From NCBI RefSeq assembly GCF_016649425.1, contig NZ_JADRCR010000001.1:620001-684000 (forward strand): a stretch of DNA of 64,000 nt, given 5' to 3'. The translations under genes were made by a program, and so were the position numbers. Of the stretch, positions 38,898-47,322 are shown in pieces; positions within the stretch are counted from its first letter, which is position 1, and the number at the start of each line of letters is the position of its first letter. A model generated the notes under the pieces. It did no database searches and was not told the DNA's origin. It saw only the letters and a list, made by a program, of their open reading frames with translations. Source of the DNA: Limnobaculum allomyrinae. GTDB lineage: Bacteria > Pseudomonadota > Gammaproteobacteria > Enterobacterales > Enterobacteriaceae.

Positions 38898-38933
38898 GCC
38901 GTTATTGGTGTTGATATCAGCACCAATAACGGC
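38898..38933. repeat. Near-perfect 36-base palindrome between the two pbpG genes
   Basis: GCCGTTATTGGTG, centre TTGATATCAG, CACCAATAACGGC. The centre itself pairs except for one G-T wobble, so the whole forms a palindrome with almost no loop. No T-run follows. It could be a terminator stem, a protein-binding site or an mRNA-processing signal. Confidence 0.7.
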
Positions 38934-39086
38934 CAGTAAACCACCTGAACTTAGCTGCGAAGAGCCTTGGCCCTGGTTTAAAATAATTAATTACATATCG
39001 TCCCATAGGCGAAAAACAACAACCTCATTTATACTTGCCCCAATTGGAATTATCCCAACCCTTTTTCTGAAATAACATTGGTTACT

Positions 39087-40013
39087 ATGCGCATAAAACT
39101 TCGTTATTCCCTGTTAGGTTTGCTGTTATGTTCGGCAGGTACCGTTTCATTACCCCATGCCTTTGCTAACCCACAATCGTCTACTGTACCCGCTGTTTTA
39201 TCTCAACCTGAAATTGCCTCCGGTAGCGCTTTAGTGATTGATATGAAAAACCGTCAGGTGATCTATTCTGCTGCACCAAATAAAGTGGTTCCCATTGCTT
39301 CAATTACCAAGTTAATGACGGCAATGGTCGTGCTGGATAAACAGCTCCCATTATCCGAAGTTATTCCGGTGACCATTAACCAGACTCATGAATTAGAAGG
39401 TGTCTATTCCCGGGTTAAAGTCGGCAGTAAAATCTCCCGTGAAGATATGTTACTTCTGGCGCTCATGTCTTCTGAGAACCGTGCCGCTGCGGCGTTAGCC
39501 CATAACTACCCTGGTGGTTATCAGGCTTTTATTCAGGCAATGAATGATAAAGCCCGGGCACTGGGCATGACCCATACCCACTATGTCGAACCTACTGGCC
39601 TGTCTGAGCAAAATGTCTCTACCGCCAGCGATCTGACCAAATTGCTTTTTGCCTCCCAACGTTATCCCCTGCTCAGTCAGCTAAGTACTACGCAGGAAAA
39701 AACAGTTACCTTCCAGAATCCGCTATATACCCTGGATTTCCGCAATACCAACTATTTAGTTAAAAAAGGCGACTGGGATATTCAACTCACCAAAACCGGA
39801 TTTACCAATAAAGCAGGACACTGTCTGGCAATGCGTACCACCATTGCTAATCGGGATGTGACGTTAGTCGTTCTGGATGCATTTGGTAAGTATACCCATT
39901 TTGCCGACGCCAACCGTTTACGTAAATGGATGGAAACCGGAGAAGCCCCGCCAGTACCCGCTGCTGCAAAAAACTATAAAAAGCAGAAGTCGCTGGAAAC
40001 AACTCAAAGGTAG
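39087..40013 (+). CDS. pbpG: D-alanyl-D-alanine endopeptidase (PBP7 type), second copy
   Basis: 308-residue paralog of the preceding protein with the same motifs: SITK near residue 72, SSEN near 128, [11 protein letters not shown] near 236. Signal peptide ends SLPHAFA. The ATG at 39087 is favoured over 39078, because the protein then begins [14 protein letters not shown], in line with the first copy. Most enterobacteria have one pbpG; the pair here points to a local duplication, already diverged at both ends. yedI starts 104 bases downstream, yohC a little further on, and in E. coli pbpG also lies next to yohC. Confidence 0.92.
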   Translation: MRIKLRYSLLGLLLCSAGTVSLPHAFANPQSSTVPAVLSQPEIASGSALVIDMKNRQVIYSAAPNKVVPIASITKLMTAMVVLDKQLPLSEVIPVTINQTHELEGVYSRVKVGSKISREDMLLLALMSSENRAAAALAHNYPGGYQAFIQAMNDKARALGMTHTHYVEPTGLSEQNVSTASDLTKLLFASQRYPLLSQLSTTQEKTVTFQNPLYTLDFRNTNYLVKKGDWDIQLTKTGFTNKAGHCLAMRTTIANRDVTLVVLDAFGKYTHFADANRLRKWMETGEAPPVPAAAKNYKKQKSLETTQR

Positions 40014-40117
40014 TAGTCTGAAAGTTTTCTATAGGCAGCCAACATCCCATCAGGTAAGCTTTGCCTCCATAATGAGTAAGGACACATTGATTTCCCTTTT
40101 TTCAGGAGTTTTAAAAA

Positions 40118-41059
40118 TTGGCAGGAAGTAGTTTACTCGCATTATTAGATGATATTGCCGCCGTTCTGGATGATGTTGCGCTGATGACCAAGGTTGCAGC
40201 CAAGAAAACCTCCGGTGTATTGGGTGATGATTTAGCGCTTAATGCTCAACAGGTAAGCGGTGTTAGGGCAGACAGAGAATTACCGGTAGTCTGGGCCGTC
40301 GCTAAAGGATCATTTCTGAATAAACTGATTCTGGTGCCATTGGCGCTGGCAATCAGTGCCTTCATACCCTGGGCAGTCACTCCGCTACTGATGGTCGGTG
40401 GTGCTTTCCTTTGTTATGAAGGATTTGAAAAGCTGGCCCACAAATATCTACATCCTAAAACAGCCGATACTGAAAATGAGCATCAGGAGACGCCCGCCTT
40501 GTCACCTGAAGAGATTGCTACTTATGAAAAGCAAAAGGTTAAAGGCGCCATCAGAACTGACTTTATTTTGTCAGCAGAAATTATTGCCATCACTCTCGGT
40601 ACCGTTGCCAATGCCAGTTTTTTACAGCAGGTTTTAGTGATGTCCGGCATTGCGATCGTCATGACAATTGGGGTTTACGGTTTAGTCGCCGGTATTGTCA
40701 GGCTGGATGACGTGGGCTTTTACCTGAGCCGCAAAAAAGCCAGTATTGCTCGCATAATTGGTAGTGGCTTAGTCAACGTTACCCCTTACCTGATGAAAAC
40801 TTTATCCATTGTTGGCACCGCAGCGATGTTTATGGTGGGCGGAGGCATTCTGACTCACGGATTACCGATGATTCACCACCTTATCGAAGGTGCTTCAGTG
40901 TCAGTATTAACGTTGCCAACCGTTGGTAGCATTCTCAATATGCTAACCCCTACTGTGCTCAATATGCTGTTCGGCGTTGTTGCCGGTGCGGTGGTGTTAC
41001 TGCTAGTTACACTGCTCGGTAAACTTAAACCGAAGAAAAATGCTGAAAAAGCAAGCTAA
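40118..41059 (+). CDS. yedI: YedI, DUF808 inner-membrane protein (TTG start)
   Basis: 313-residue DUF808 protein. The N-terminus MAGSSLLALLDDIAAVLDDVALMTKVAAKKTSGVLGDDLALNAQQV (written here across several blocks) is the family signature, followed by about seven membrane segments. The only start fitting the conserved N-terminus is TTG at 40118, with AGGAG eight bases upstream. The function is unknown. A strong terminator follows. Confidence 0.92.
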   Translation: MAGSSLLALLDDIAAVLDDVALMTKVAAKKTSGVLGDDLALNAQQVSGVRADRELPVVWAVAKGSFLNKLILVPLALAISAFIPWAVTPLLMVGGAFLCYEGFEKLAHKYLHPKTADTENEHQETPALSPEEIATYEKQKVKGAIRTDFILSAEIIAITLGTVANASFLQQVLVMSGIAIVMTIGVYGLVAGIVRLDDVGFYLSRKKASIARIIGSGLVNVTPYLMKTLSIVGTAAMFMVGGGILTHGLPMIHHLIEGASVSVLTLPTVGSILNMLTPTVLNMLFGVVAGAVVLLLVTLLGKLKPKKNAEKAS

Positions 41060-41067
41060 TATCTCAC

Positions 41068-41106
41068 TGTCAACCTGTCGTATTTTCGACAGGTTGACAT
41101 GTTTTG
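41068..41106 (+). terminator. Terminator after yedI
   Basis: Perfect 13-bp stem TGTCAACCTGTCG / CGACAGGTTGACA, six-base loop, then TGTTTT. Confidence 0.75.
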
Positions 41107-41241
41107 AAATACAATTCTCTCCCACACTCCAACTATTCCCTCCCGCTGTTTATATACTTATCTGGTGACCGTAGAAGAAACCTGAGCACTCAGGCAGGAT
41201 CTCTTACCTGACAGGGTTTTCAGTAAGCTCGGAGGTGTCAT

Positions 41242-41835
41242 ATGATGTTCAATCACGTATGGGGACTTCTGGCCCATCCTGGCCGTGAATTCCAACAAAT
41301 CAGTCAAGAGAAGGAAACCATTACCCATCTCTATACCCGTAACCTTCTGGTACTGGCAGCCGTTCCTGTTGTCTGTTCATTTATTGGAACCACTCAGTTT
41401 GGCTGGATGATTGGTGATCAACCCGCCATAAAAGTATCGCTGTTTACGGCTGCCTATATTGCCATTATTTTTTATGGCATGTTGCTGGCTGCGGTAGCCG
41501 TTGTCGGAAGGATTATTCATCTGATGGCTCGTCGCTATACTCAGCACCCCAGCCTTGAACGTTGCATTATTTTTGCTGGCTATACCGCAACACCTATGTT
41601 TTTGAGCGGTTTGGTTGCCCTCTATCCATTAGTATGGCTTTGTCTGTTAGCGGGTATTATTGGCCTGTGTTATTGCGCCTATCTACTCTACTCCGGCATC
41701 CCGACTTTCCTGAATATTGACCATAACGAAGGGTTTATCTTCTCCAGCTCAACGCTGGCCTTAGGCATACTGGTGTTGGAAGCATTATTGGCCATTACCG
41801 TATTAATGTGGGGATATGGTTCCCACTTCTGGTAA
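41242..41835 (+). CDS. yohC: YohC, Yip1-family inner-membrane protein
   Basis: 197-residue membrane protein with about five segments. The Yip1-like N-terminus HVWGLLAHPGREFQQI, then LYTRNLL, CIIFAGYTATPMFLSGLVALYP and YSGIPTFLNI match E. coli YohC. GGAGG precedes the ATG. In E. coli yohC lies next to pbpG; here yedI separates them. Molecular role unknown. Confidence 0.9.
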   Translation: MMFNHVWGLLAHPGREFQQISQEKETITHLYTRNLLVLAAVPVVCSFIGTTQFGWMIGDQPAIKVSLFTAAYIAIIFYGMLLAAVAVVGRIIHLMARRYTQHPSLERCIIFAGYTATPMFLSGLVALYPLVWLCLLAGIIGLCYCAYLLYSGIPTFLNIDHNEGFIFSSSTLALGILVLEALLAITVLMWGYGSHFW

Positions 41836-41853
41836 TAATCATTATCTGTCAGT

Positions 41854-41876
41854 AAGGGGCGATTTCGCCCCTTTTC
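41854..41876 (+). terminator. Terminator after yohC
   Basis: AAGGGGCG, loop ATTT, CGCCCCTTTTCT. Compact and GC-rich with a T-run. Confidence 0.8.
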
Positions 41877-41980
41877 TATTTCTGTGATTTTTTGTTTCTG
41901 AATAAATCCTAATGCCTTTTTAAAACAGTTATCTATACTTAACAGGTAACAAGATAATCATAAAAATAAGTGAGCGATTT

Positions 41981-42211
41981 ATGAGCAATGAACTAACCGA
42001 GAAAGGCTATCGCTGCTATACCGGCGAAAAAATCGATGTCTATTTTAATACTGACATATGCCAACATTCAGGCAACTGCGTGCGGGGAAATGCCAATATT
42101 TTTAAACTGTCCCGTAAACCCTGGATTATGCCGGATAATGCCAGCGTTGAAGAAGTTAAACGCGTGATTGATACTTGCCCAAGCGGTGCCCTGCAATACA
42201 GAGAGAAATAG
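41981..42211 (+). CDS. yjdI: YjdI, small iron-sulfur-type protein
   Basis: 76-residue protein of the YjdI family (divergent 4Fe-4S mono-cluster domain). Cysteines at [12 protein letters not shown] and TCPSGALQ, with a further one in YRCYTG, are in the expected pattern for cluster binding. Followed almost directly by yjdJ, the usual E. coli pairing. Function unknown. Confidence 0.9.
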   Translation: MSNELTEKGYRCYTGEKIDVYFNTDICQHSGNCVRGNANIFKLSRKPWIMPDNASVEEVKRVIDTCPSGALQYREK

Positions 42212-42212
42212 T

Positions 42213-42491
42213 ATGGAAATTAACATTCTTGAAGGTGAAAATCGTTTCTACGTCAATGATAAAGACGGCAACATGCTGGCTGAGGTCGCCTTTGTTCCCA
42301 CGGGAGAAAAGCTGACCATTATTGATCATACCTATGTTGATGAAAAACTAAAGGGTCAGGGTGTAGGGAAAAAGTTGGTATATAAAGTCGTGGAGAAGAT
42401 GCGCGGCGAACATCGAAAAATTATTCCGTTATGCCCTTTCGCGAAACATGAATTTGATACCACGCCTGAATATCAGGATATTCGGGCCTGA
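42213..42491 (+). CDS. yjdJ: YjdJ, GNAT-like N-acetyltransferase domain protein
   Basis: 92-residue protein of the small GNAT-like type (Gcn5-related, YjdJ group). The acetyl-CoA site [15 protein letters not shown] near residue 45 and the C-terminal [17 protein letters not shown] are typical. The ATG at 42213 is one base past the yjdI stop codon, so the two are coupled. The longer version from 42168 would overlap yjdI and adds non-family residues. Confidence 0.92.
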   Translation: MEINILEGENRFYVNDKDGNMLAEVAFVPTGEKLTIIDHTYVDEKLKGQGVGKKLVYKVVEKMRGEHRKIIPLCPFAKHEFDTTPEYQDIRA

Positions 42492-42509
42492 ATTAAACAG
42501 CATCATTAG

Positions 42510-42538
42510 TGACTATTCTGTTTGGTGCAGAATAGTCA
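42510..42538. terminator. Hairpin between yjdJ and the DeoR gene
   Basis: TGACTATTCTG, loop TTTGGTG, CAGAATAGTCA, between convergent genes. No long T-run on either side; probably a bidirectional terminator. Confidence 0.55.
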
Positions 42539-42542
42539 TCTA

Positions 42543-43301
42543 TTACACCAACTTTAACACAAACGGCTGCTGCCGTAGCTTATGCTGAACCTCAGGCGTT
42601 AATCCTTTGTCCGTCACAATATCGGTTAACGTGTTGAGTGGCGTTACGCAAAACAGAGAGTAGGCGCCATATTTGCTGCTGTCCGCCAGCAAAACGCGTT
42701 TACGTCCATTGGCAGCCAGGTCTTGTTTTAATCCTGCTTTCTCTTCTGTTGGTGTGGTGATGCCTCGTTCCAGACTCCAGGAGTTACAGCTAACAAAAGC
42801 CACATCAGGATAGATATTTCGCAGTAATCGACGACCGTGATCGCCAATACAGGATTGGCTACTATCATCTATTCTGCCACCAATGATCGTAACTTCGATT
42901 TGCTTAAACGCAGACAAAAACAAGGCAATATGTAGATCTGTGGTAATCACTCGTAGCGGGAGATGAGTCAAGTGACGAGCCAGCTCCATCATGGTGGTTC
43001 CCGCATCCAATACCACTGAATCACCGGCTTTTACCATGCCGGCGGCATACTGAGCTATGGCCTGCTTCTCATGCTGGTTACGGTGAATCTTTTCATGGGT
43101 AGTAGGCTGATCGGGGATAAAGCGGTCAAGAGTAACACCACCATGACTGCGAATAATCACACCTTGCTTATCCAGCTTAATCAGATCGCGGCGAATGGTT
43201 GCCGGTGAAGCATCAATCGCCGCAACTAACTGTTCAACGGTGACCAGATTATGGCTTTTTAAATAGTCCATAATCTGATCCAGACGACTTTGTCCTTTCA
43301 T
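42543..43301 (-). CDS. DeoR-family regulator of the four-carbon acid sugar operon
   Basis: 252-residue DeoR/GlpR-type repressor. Winged helix-turn-helix at residues 1-60 ([45 protein letters not shown]). The sugar-phosphate effector domain carries [23 protein letters not shown], and the late DSSKYG motif in [15 protein letters not shown]. Last gene of the kdgT-dtnK-pdxA2 operon, 12 bases after pdxA2, so it likely controls its own operon. Its natural candidate sites are the three TGATTA-N4-TAATCA palindromes at 46544-46709. The effector is probably a phosphorylated pathway intermediate (inference). Confidence 0.88.
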   Translation of the reverse strand: MKGQSRLDQIMDYLKSHNLVTVEQLVAAIDASPATIRRDLIKLDKQGVIIRSHGGVTLDRFIPDQPTTHEKIHRNQHEKQAIAQYAAGMVKAGDSVVLDAGTTMMELARHLTHLPLRVITTDLHIALFLSAFKQIEVTIIGGRIDDSSQSCIGDHGRRLLRNIYPDVAFVSCNSWSLERGITTPTEEKAGLKQDLAANGRKRVLLADSSKYGAYSLFCVTPLNTLTDIVTDKGLTPEVQHKLRQQPFVLKLV

Positions 43302-43313
43302 GGCACTCGTATA

Positions 43314-44297
43314 TCAGGCAAGTTTCAGAGCTAACTCTATGGATATTCCCATGCTCTCAGATTTGGCTGTACCTGTCCACGCAATATCAAATGCGGTACC
43401 GTGATCGGCTGAAGTACGAATAAACGGCAAACCGGCAGTGATATTAACTCCATCATGGAAACCCAATAGCTTCAGTGGGATATGCCCCTGATCGTGATAC
43501 ATCGCAACCACCATGTCATAACGACCTTCGTTAGCCTGCAAAAATACGGTATCAGGCGCACAGGGGCCATAAACATCAATACCTTTCGCTTTCATGGCTT
43601 CAATGGAGGGGGTTAATATTTTTATCTCTTCATCACCAAACAGACCATTCTCACCGGCATGCGGATTCACCCCGGCAACGGCAATGCGTGGATGCTCAAA
43701 ACCAACACGTTTTAAGAAGGTGTCAGCCATACCAATTACCGTCTCAACCCGATCGCGATTTAGCGTATCAAGAAACTTACGCAACGCAATATGGGTGGTC
43801 ACGTGGATCACTTTCAGAGTATCGGTATACAACACCATGGCATAATCACGGGTATTGGTTAACTTAGCCAATAGTTCAGTATGCCCAGGGTAGAGATGAC
43901 CGGCTGAATGCAATGCTTCTTTATTCAGTGGTGCGGTAGCGATAGCTTGCACTTCTCCTGCCAGCGCCAGGTCTGTCGCGCGTTTGATACAGCGATAGGC
44001 TAGATCACCCGCCTGCGGCTGAACTTTCCCCGGTACCAAGGCTTCAGGATCCGCCAGCGGTTCATCCAATACGTGAATAACTCCTGGCGTGAATTGCGCT
44101 TGCGATACTTGCTGAATCTCCCGTAGTTCCACTTCAGGAACAATACCCAGTGCCTGCACGCGACGTAAAGTATGCAGACAACCAATCACTACCGCCGGCG
44201 CGCCTGACAAACTACCTTCAGCCAGCGCTTTGATAATAATTTCAGGGCTGATCCCTGCCGGATCCCCCATCGTGACGGCAATAGTTTTACTTCCCAT
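43314..44297 (-). CDS. pdxA2: 4-phospho-D-threonate (PdxA2) dehydrogenase
   Basis: 327-residue PdxA-family dehydrogenase. In the PdxA2 group it oxidises and decarboxylates 4-phospho-D-threonate or 4-phospho-D-erythronate to dihydroxyacetone phosphate and CO2. It opens AVTMGDPAGISPEII. Metal-binding histidines lie in GHLYPGHTELL, AMYHDQGHIPLKLLGF and IRTSADHGTAFDIAWTG. It sits with dtnK and a KdgT-type permease, which separates PdxA2 from the vitamin B6 enzyme PdxA. GAGGAG six bases before the ATG at 44297 decides the start. Its first 11 bases overlap dtnK. Confidence 0.9.
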   Translation of the reverse strand: MGSKTIAVTMGDPAGISPEIIIKALAEGSLSGAPAVVIGCLHTLRRVQALGIVPEVELREIQQVSQAQFTPGVIHVLDEPLADPEALVPGKVQPQAGDLAYRCIKRATDLALAGEVQAIATAPLNKEALHSAGHLYPGHTELLAKLTNTRDYAMVLYTDTLKVIHVTTHIALRKFLDTLNRDRVETVIGMADTFLKRVGFEHPRIAVAGVNPHAGENGLFGDEEIKILTPSIEAMKAKGIDVYGPCAPDTVFLQANEGRYDMVVAMYHDQGHIPLKLLGFHDGVNITAGLPFIRTSADHGTAFDIAWTGTAKSESMGISIELALKLA

Positions 44298-45561
44298 GAT
44301 ACATCTCCTCAATAAAATAAATGGCGTCGCTCAGGGCGTTGTCCGCACCAAACCCCCCGGCCTTGGTAATCACCGGCAAATCATCAATCTCGCTGTTAAC
44401 GAATGTGCCACAAGGGATACAAGGGGAAACCTCGGCAGAAATACGATAACCTTCAGCATTCAGTGCGCGCGCAACGGCAATAGCAATATCCCCACCGGTC
44501 AGGAATAATCCGCCTATTTGCGACAAGGCCAGCAGTTCAAGGGTTATCGCTCCCAGGGTTGAGCTAATTTTGTCACCTAACTGTTGACGGCTAAGCTGGT
44601 AGCGTTCACACAATTGGTCAATCTTTTGGCGAGCGGCCTCATCCCTACAAGTGCGTAACACACAGTGTTGGTGTTGACGCAATACGTCTGCCGCCTGCGT
44701 AATAATCTGTTTCATTTCACTCAGGCTTTCTGCACCGAGCAGTTTTTCAACGTCTACTTCAATGATTGCCAGGGACTTTTCCCTTTGGGCATACATAATC
44801 TGTTTACGGGTCGCTTCGCTCATCGACCCCGCAACGACCAGTACCGGTAATCGCTCCCGAGGTTCTAGATAAAGTTCGGAAGGTAAAGCGCCGGCAAATC
44901 CGGCGGCACCAACCAATAAATAGGCTTGCTCCAGTGTAATAAGCGTGTCGGCAATGGCGGATAAGTCACTTTCTACTTCCGCATCCAGCACCACGATACA
45001 TTCAGCGCCTTGAGCCAGTGGTTTCAATACCTCAGCTAACTTGCCCGAACGTACCTGCTCCAGCGAAATTTCATGAACAGGCAGTGTCGTTTGTTCAGCA
45101 ATAATATCTTTAATACGTGACGAATGGATTGGCGTTTTTGGGTCGCTGGCAAATTCGGTCTCCACCAGCGGAATACGGTTTACCAGACATAATCCATTGA
45201 GCGTAACTCGCCCCGCCGCAGGGATTGCCGCAGCCACCAGTGCTATTTTTGCGCCACTGGCCTTCATAGCTGCCTCCACTTCCGCGCCAACATTACCGCG
45301 GAAAGTGGAATCAATTTTCTTATACACTAACAGTGATGAACTATCAGCGGAAAGCTGGGCATTGATAGCCCGGGTAACACTCTCCGCCGCCTGCCGGGCA
45401 GTTGCAGCTCGACTTTCCGTATTGATCACCAAAACATCGGCTTTATGGCTACGTAATGGTTTCTCATGCAACAGCACATCTGTCCGGGCACCTTTTTTAG
45501 CCAGTTGAACGCCCGTATCGTTGGCACCGGTAAAATCATCTGCAATGACCAGCATTTTCAT
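44287..45561 (-). CDS. dtnK: Four-carbon acid sugar kinase (D-threonate kinase type)
   Basis: 424-residue DUF1537 kinase phosphorylating C4 of D-threonate or D-erythronate with ATP. N-terminal substrate domain: MLVIADDFTGANDTGVQLAKKG, then YKKIDSTFRGNVGAEVEAA. C-terminal nucleotide-binding domain: GLFLTGGDIAIAVARAL, then ITKAGGFGADNAL. The pairing with PdxA2 and a KdgT-like permease is the known D-threonate arrangement; the substrate here is inferred from that. It overlaps pdxA2 by 11 bases and starts one base after the permease gene. Confidence 0.9.
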   Translation of the reverse strand: MKMLVIADDFTGANDTGVQLAKKGARTDVLLHEKPLRSHKADVLVINTESRAATARQAAESVTRAINAQLSADSSSLLVYKKIDSTFRGNVGAEVEAAMKASGAKIALVAAAIPAAGRVTLNGLCLVNRIPLVETEFASDPKTPIHSSRIKDIIAEQTTLPVHEISLEQVRSGKLAEVLKPLAQGAECIVVLDAEVESDLSAIADTLITLEQAYLLVGAAGFAGALPSELYLEPRERLPVLVVAGSMSEATRKQIMYAQREKSLAIIEVDVEKLLGAESLSEMKQIITQAADVLRQHQHCVLRTCRDEAARQKIDQLCERYQLSRQQLGDKISSTLGAITLELLALSQIGGLFLTGGDIAIAVARALNAEGYRISAEVSPCIPCGTFVNSEIDDLPVITKAGGFGADNALSDAIYFIEEMYHGK

Positions 45562-45562
45562 C

Positions 45563-46507
45563 TTAGTTTTCTCCCGCTAAGCGAGCGTTACGTTTTGCCA
45601 CCCAAGAGGTAAGGATCGGAACCAAAATAGCCGTAGTAATAACCGATGCTGCGATTAATGGCGCAGCCGCATTGGCTATCTCAGTCAAGGATGGGTCAGC
45701 AGTAGCAATTGCCAATGGCGTTGCCACCGCATTACCTGCTGTACTGGATGCCGCCGCACCGGCAACCCCGGAACCCCCTACCAAACGATCTGCTTTAATA
45801 TTGAAGAAACCACCAACCAGCGTAGTCAGAACACCCAGTGCGATTCCTGCCAGACCACCTTTCAGCAGCATATGCAGATCGATACCTGCACCTAATGCAA
45901 AAGCAAAGAAAGGAATCAGAAGTGGGCCACCTTTAGTCAGGAAATCACGCATTTGTGGGTCAAGGTTACCCAGAATCATCCCCACGACTAATGGAACCAG
46001 CACAGCCACCAACGCCATCATTGGGATATTGGCCATACCCGCCGCACCTAATGCAATCATGGTAAAGAAAGGGCCATCATTCAGTGACAGAATGGAAATA
46101 GCGCCAACATCGCGTTCATTACCAAACTCGCCCACTAACGCCGCATAGAGTCCACCGTTTGAGTTACTCATGGCAGCAATAATGGCCAGCCCGGTTAAAC
46201 CGAAAATGCCATCCGCACCAAAGAAACGCTCAACGGCAAGGCCGATGGCAACAGCAACCAGTAATTTGGTTAACGTAATAGTACCGCCCTGCAGCAAAGC
46301 ACGAGGAGCAGCTTTAATGCTTATCCCCGCACCCATACATAAAAGAAATGCGCCAATCAGTGGTGCTGCCCCGCCCTTAAACAGTGCTGTGGTAAACCCA
46401 CCAATCTGAAGTGCTTCTGGTATAAATGTATTGATAATGGCGCCTAAAACTAATGGAACCACCATCATGCCGCCAGGGATTTTCTCTATCGATTTTTTAA
46501 TGTTCAT
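45563..46507 (-). CDS. KdgT-family permease for an aldonate-type sugar acid
   Basis: 314-residue 2-keto-3-deoxygluconate permease family protein with about ten membrane segments. It begins [21 protein letters not shown]. Further family blocks: [56 protein letters not shown]. The ATG at 46507 follows GAGGAT; the in-frame ATG 12 codons earlier lies within the operator region and has no ribosome site. As first gene of the dtnK-pdxA2-deoR operon it most likely imports D-threonate or a related four-carbon acid rather than ketodeoxygluconate. Confidence 0.88.
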   Translation of the reverse strand: MNIKKSIEKIPGGMMVVPLVLGAIINTFIPEALQIGGFTTALFKGGAAPLIGAFLLCMGAGISIKAAPRALLQGGTITLTKLLVAVAIGLAVERFFGADGIFGLTGLAIIAAMSNSNGGLYAALVGEFGNERDVGAISILSLNDGPFFTMIALGAAGMANIPMMALVAVLVPLVVGMILGNLDPQMRDFLTKGGPLLIPFFAFALGAGIDLHMLLKGGLAGIALGVLTTLVGGFFNIKADRLVGGSGVAGAAASSTAGNAVATPLAIATADPSLTEIANAAAPLIAASVITTAILVPILTSWVAKRNARLAGEN

Positions 46508-46543
46508 TGTATCCTCAGCATAGTGATTTTTATTGGTCAGCAT

Positions 46544-46709
46544 TGATTATATTTAATCACAATTATCATACTGTGACCATGATAACATTTCTATCATTTT
46601 TGATTAAATGTAATCACAACTGAACTAAATCACTCAATAAACCAGTCAATCTCTCCCTTTCATTTAATTGTATCGAATAGTTTTAGTTATACATGACTAA
46701 ATATAATCA
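46544..46709. promoter_or_regulatory. Three copies of a TGATTA-N4-TAATCA operator
   Basis: TGATTA-TATT-TAATCA at 46544-46559, TGATTA-AATG-TAATCA at 46601-46616, and TGACTA-AATA-TAATCA at 46694-46709 (one mismatch). The first ends 36 bases before the permease start codon. Repeated perfect dyads next to an operon that ends in a DeoR-type gene are most simply its binding sites. Confidence 0.6.
46572..46587. promoter_or_regulatory. CRP-like site between the operators
   Basis: TGTGA-CCATGA-TAACA, one mismatch to TGTGA-N6-TCACA, between operators 1 and 2 and about 70 bases before the permease gene. Confidence 0.4.
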
Positions 46710-47322
46710 TAAAAATTTAATTATCACAGAGTGGCAAATAATAGTGTGGTATCAAAATAAAACCTATTTGTCAGACAATATAAGATGACAAACTGGCGCT
46801 GGCTGAAAAGGTGGTTATGCTAATAATGAATATGAATATATTAATTAAGCTATCAGCCTGGTGATTCAGACATAAATTAATCACCATTAATACCAATACT
46901 ATTTATTGGATCATCCCTGCGTTAATAAACCCTTTGAATAATTAAAGTGGGGAGAAACACATTAAATATTTCATTAACCGATGATTTATATGGAATTAAT
47001 TACAAAAATGAAACTCAAGTATTATTATTTTTACCCTTTTAACAGCCAGGTTCCATCGTGAAATTTAAGATTGTTATCTTATTTACCGTCTGTCATTGGT
47101 ACCCTTAGTGATAATAAATGAGAGGTATCTATTTGGCTGAAAAGAGCTGTATAGCTGCTATTATATGAATTACAAGAACTAACTCACAGTTTTAATCTGA
47201 TGATTCAGTAAGGTAAAACAAGGCACTTAATTTAATATCGCGCCTATTAATTAGCGATATTATATTTTTTATTGGCTGGGTTTTTATTTTAAGCCAATAA
47301 ATAACATATTGGGAGAATATGG

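Larger units (their letters stand above)
46508..47322. other. Long intergenic region between the kdgT-like gene and glgB
   Basis: 815 AT-rich bases between divergent operons. The kdgT-proximal 200 bases hold three palindromic operators and a CRP-like site. From about 46710 to 47322 I see no gene on either strand and no recognisable element beyond the glgB ribosome site GGGAG. In E. coli the asd gene precedes glgB; it is not here. Confidence 0.55.
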
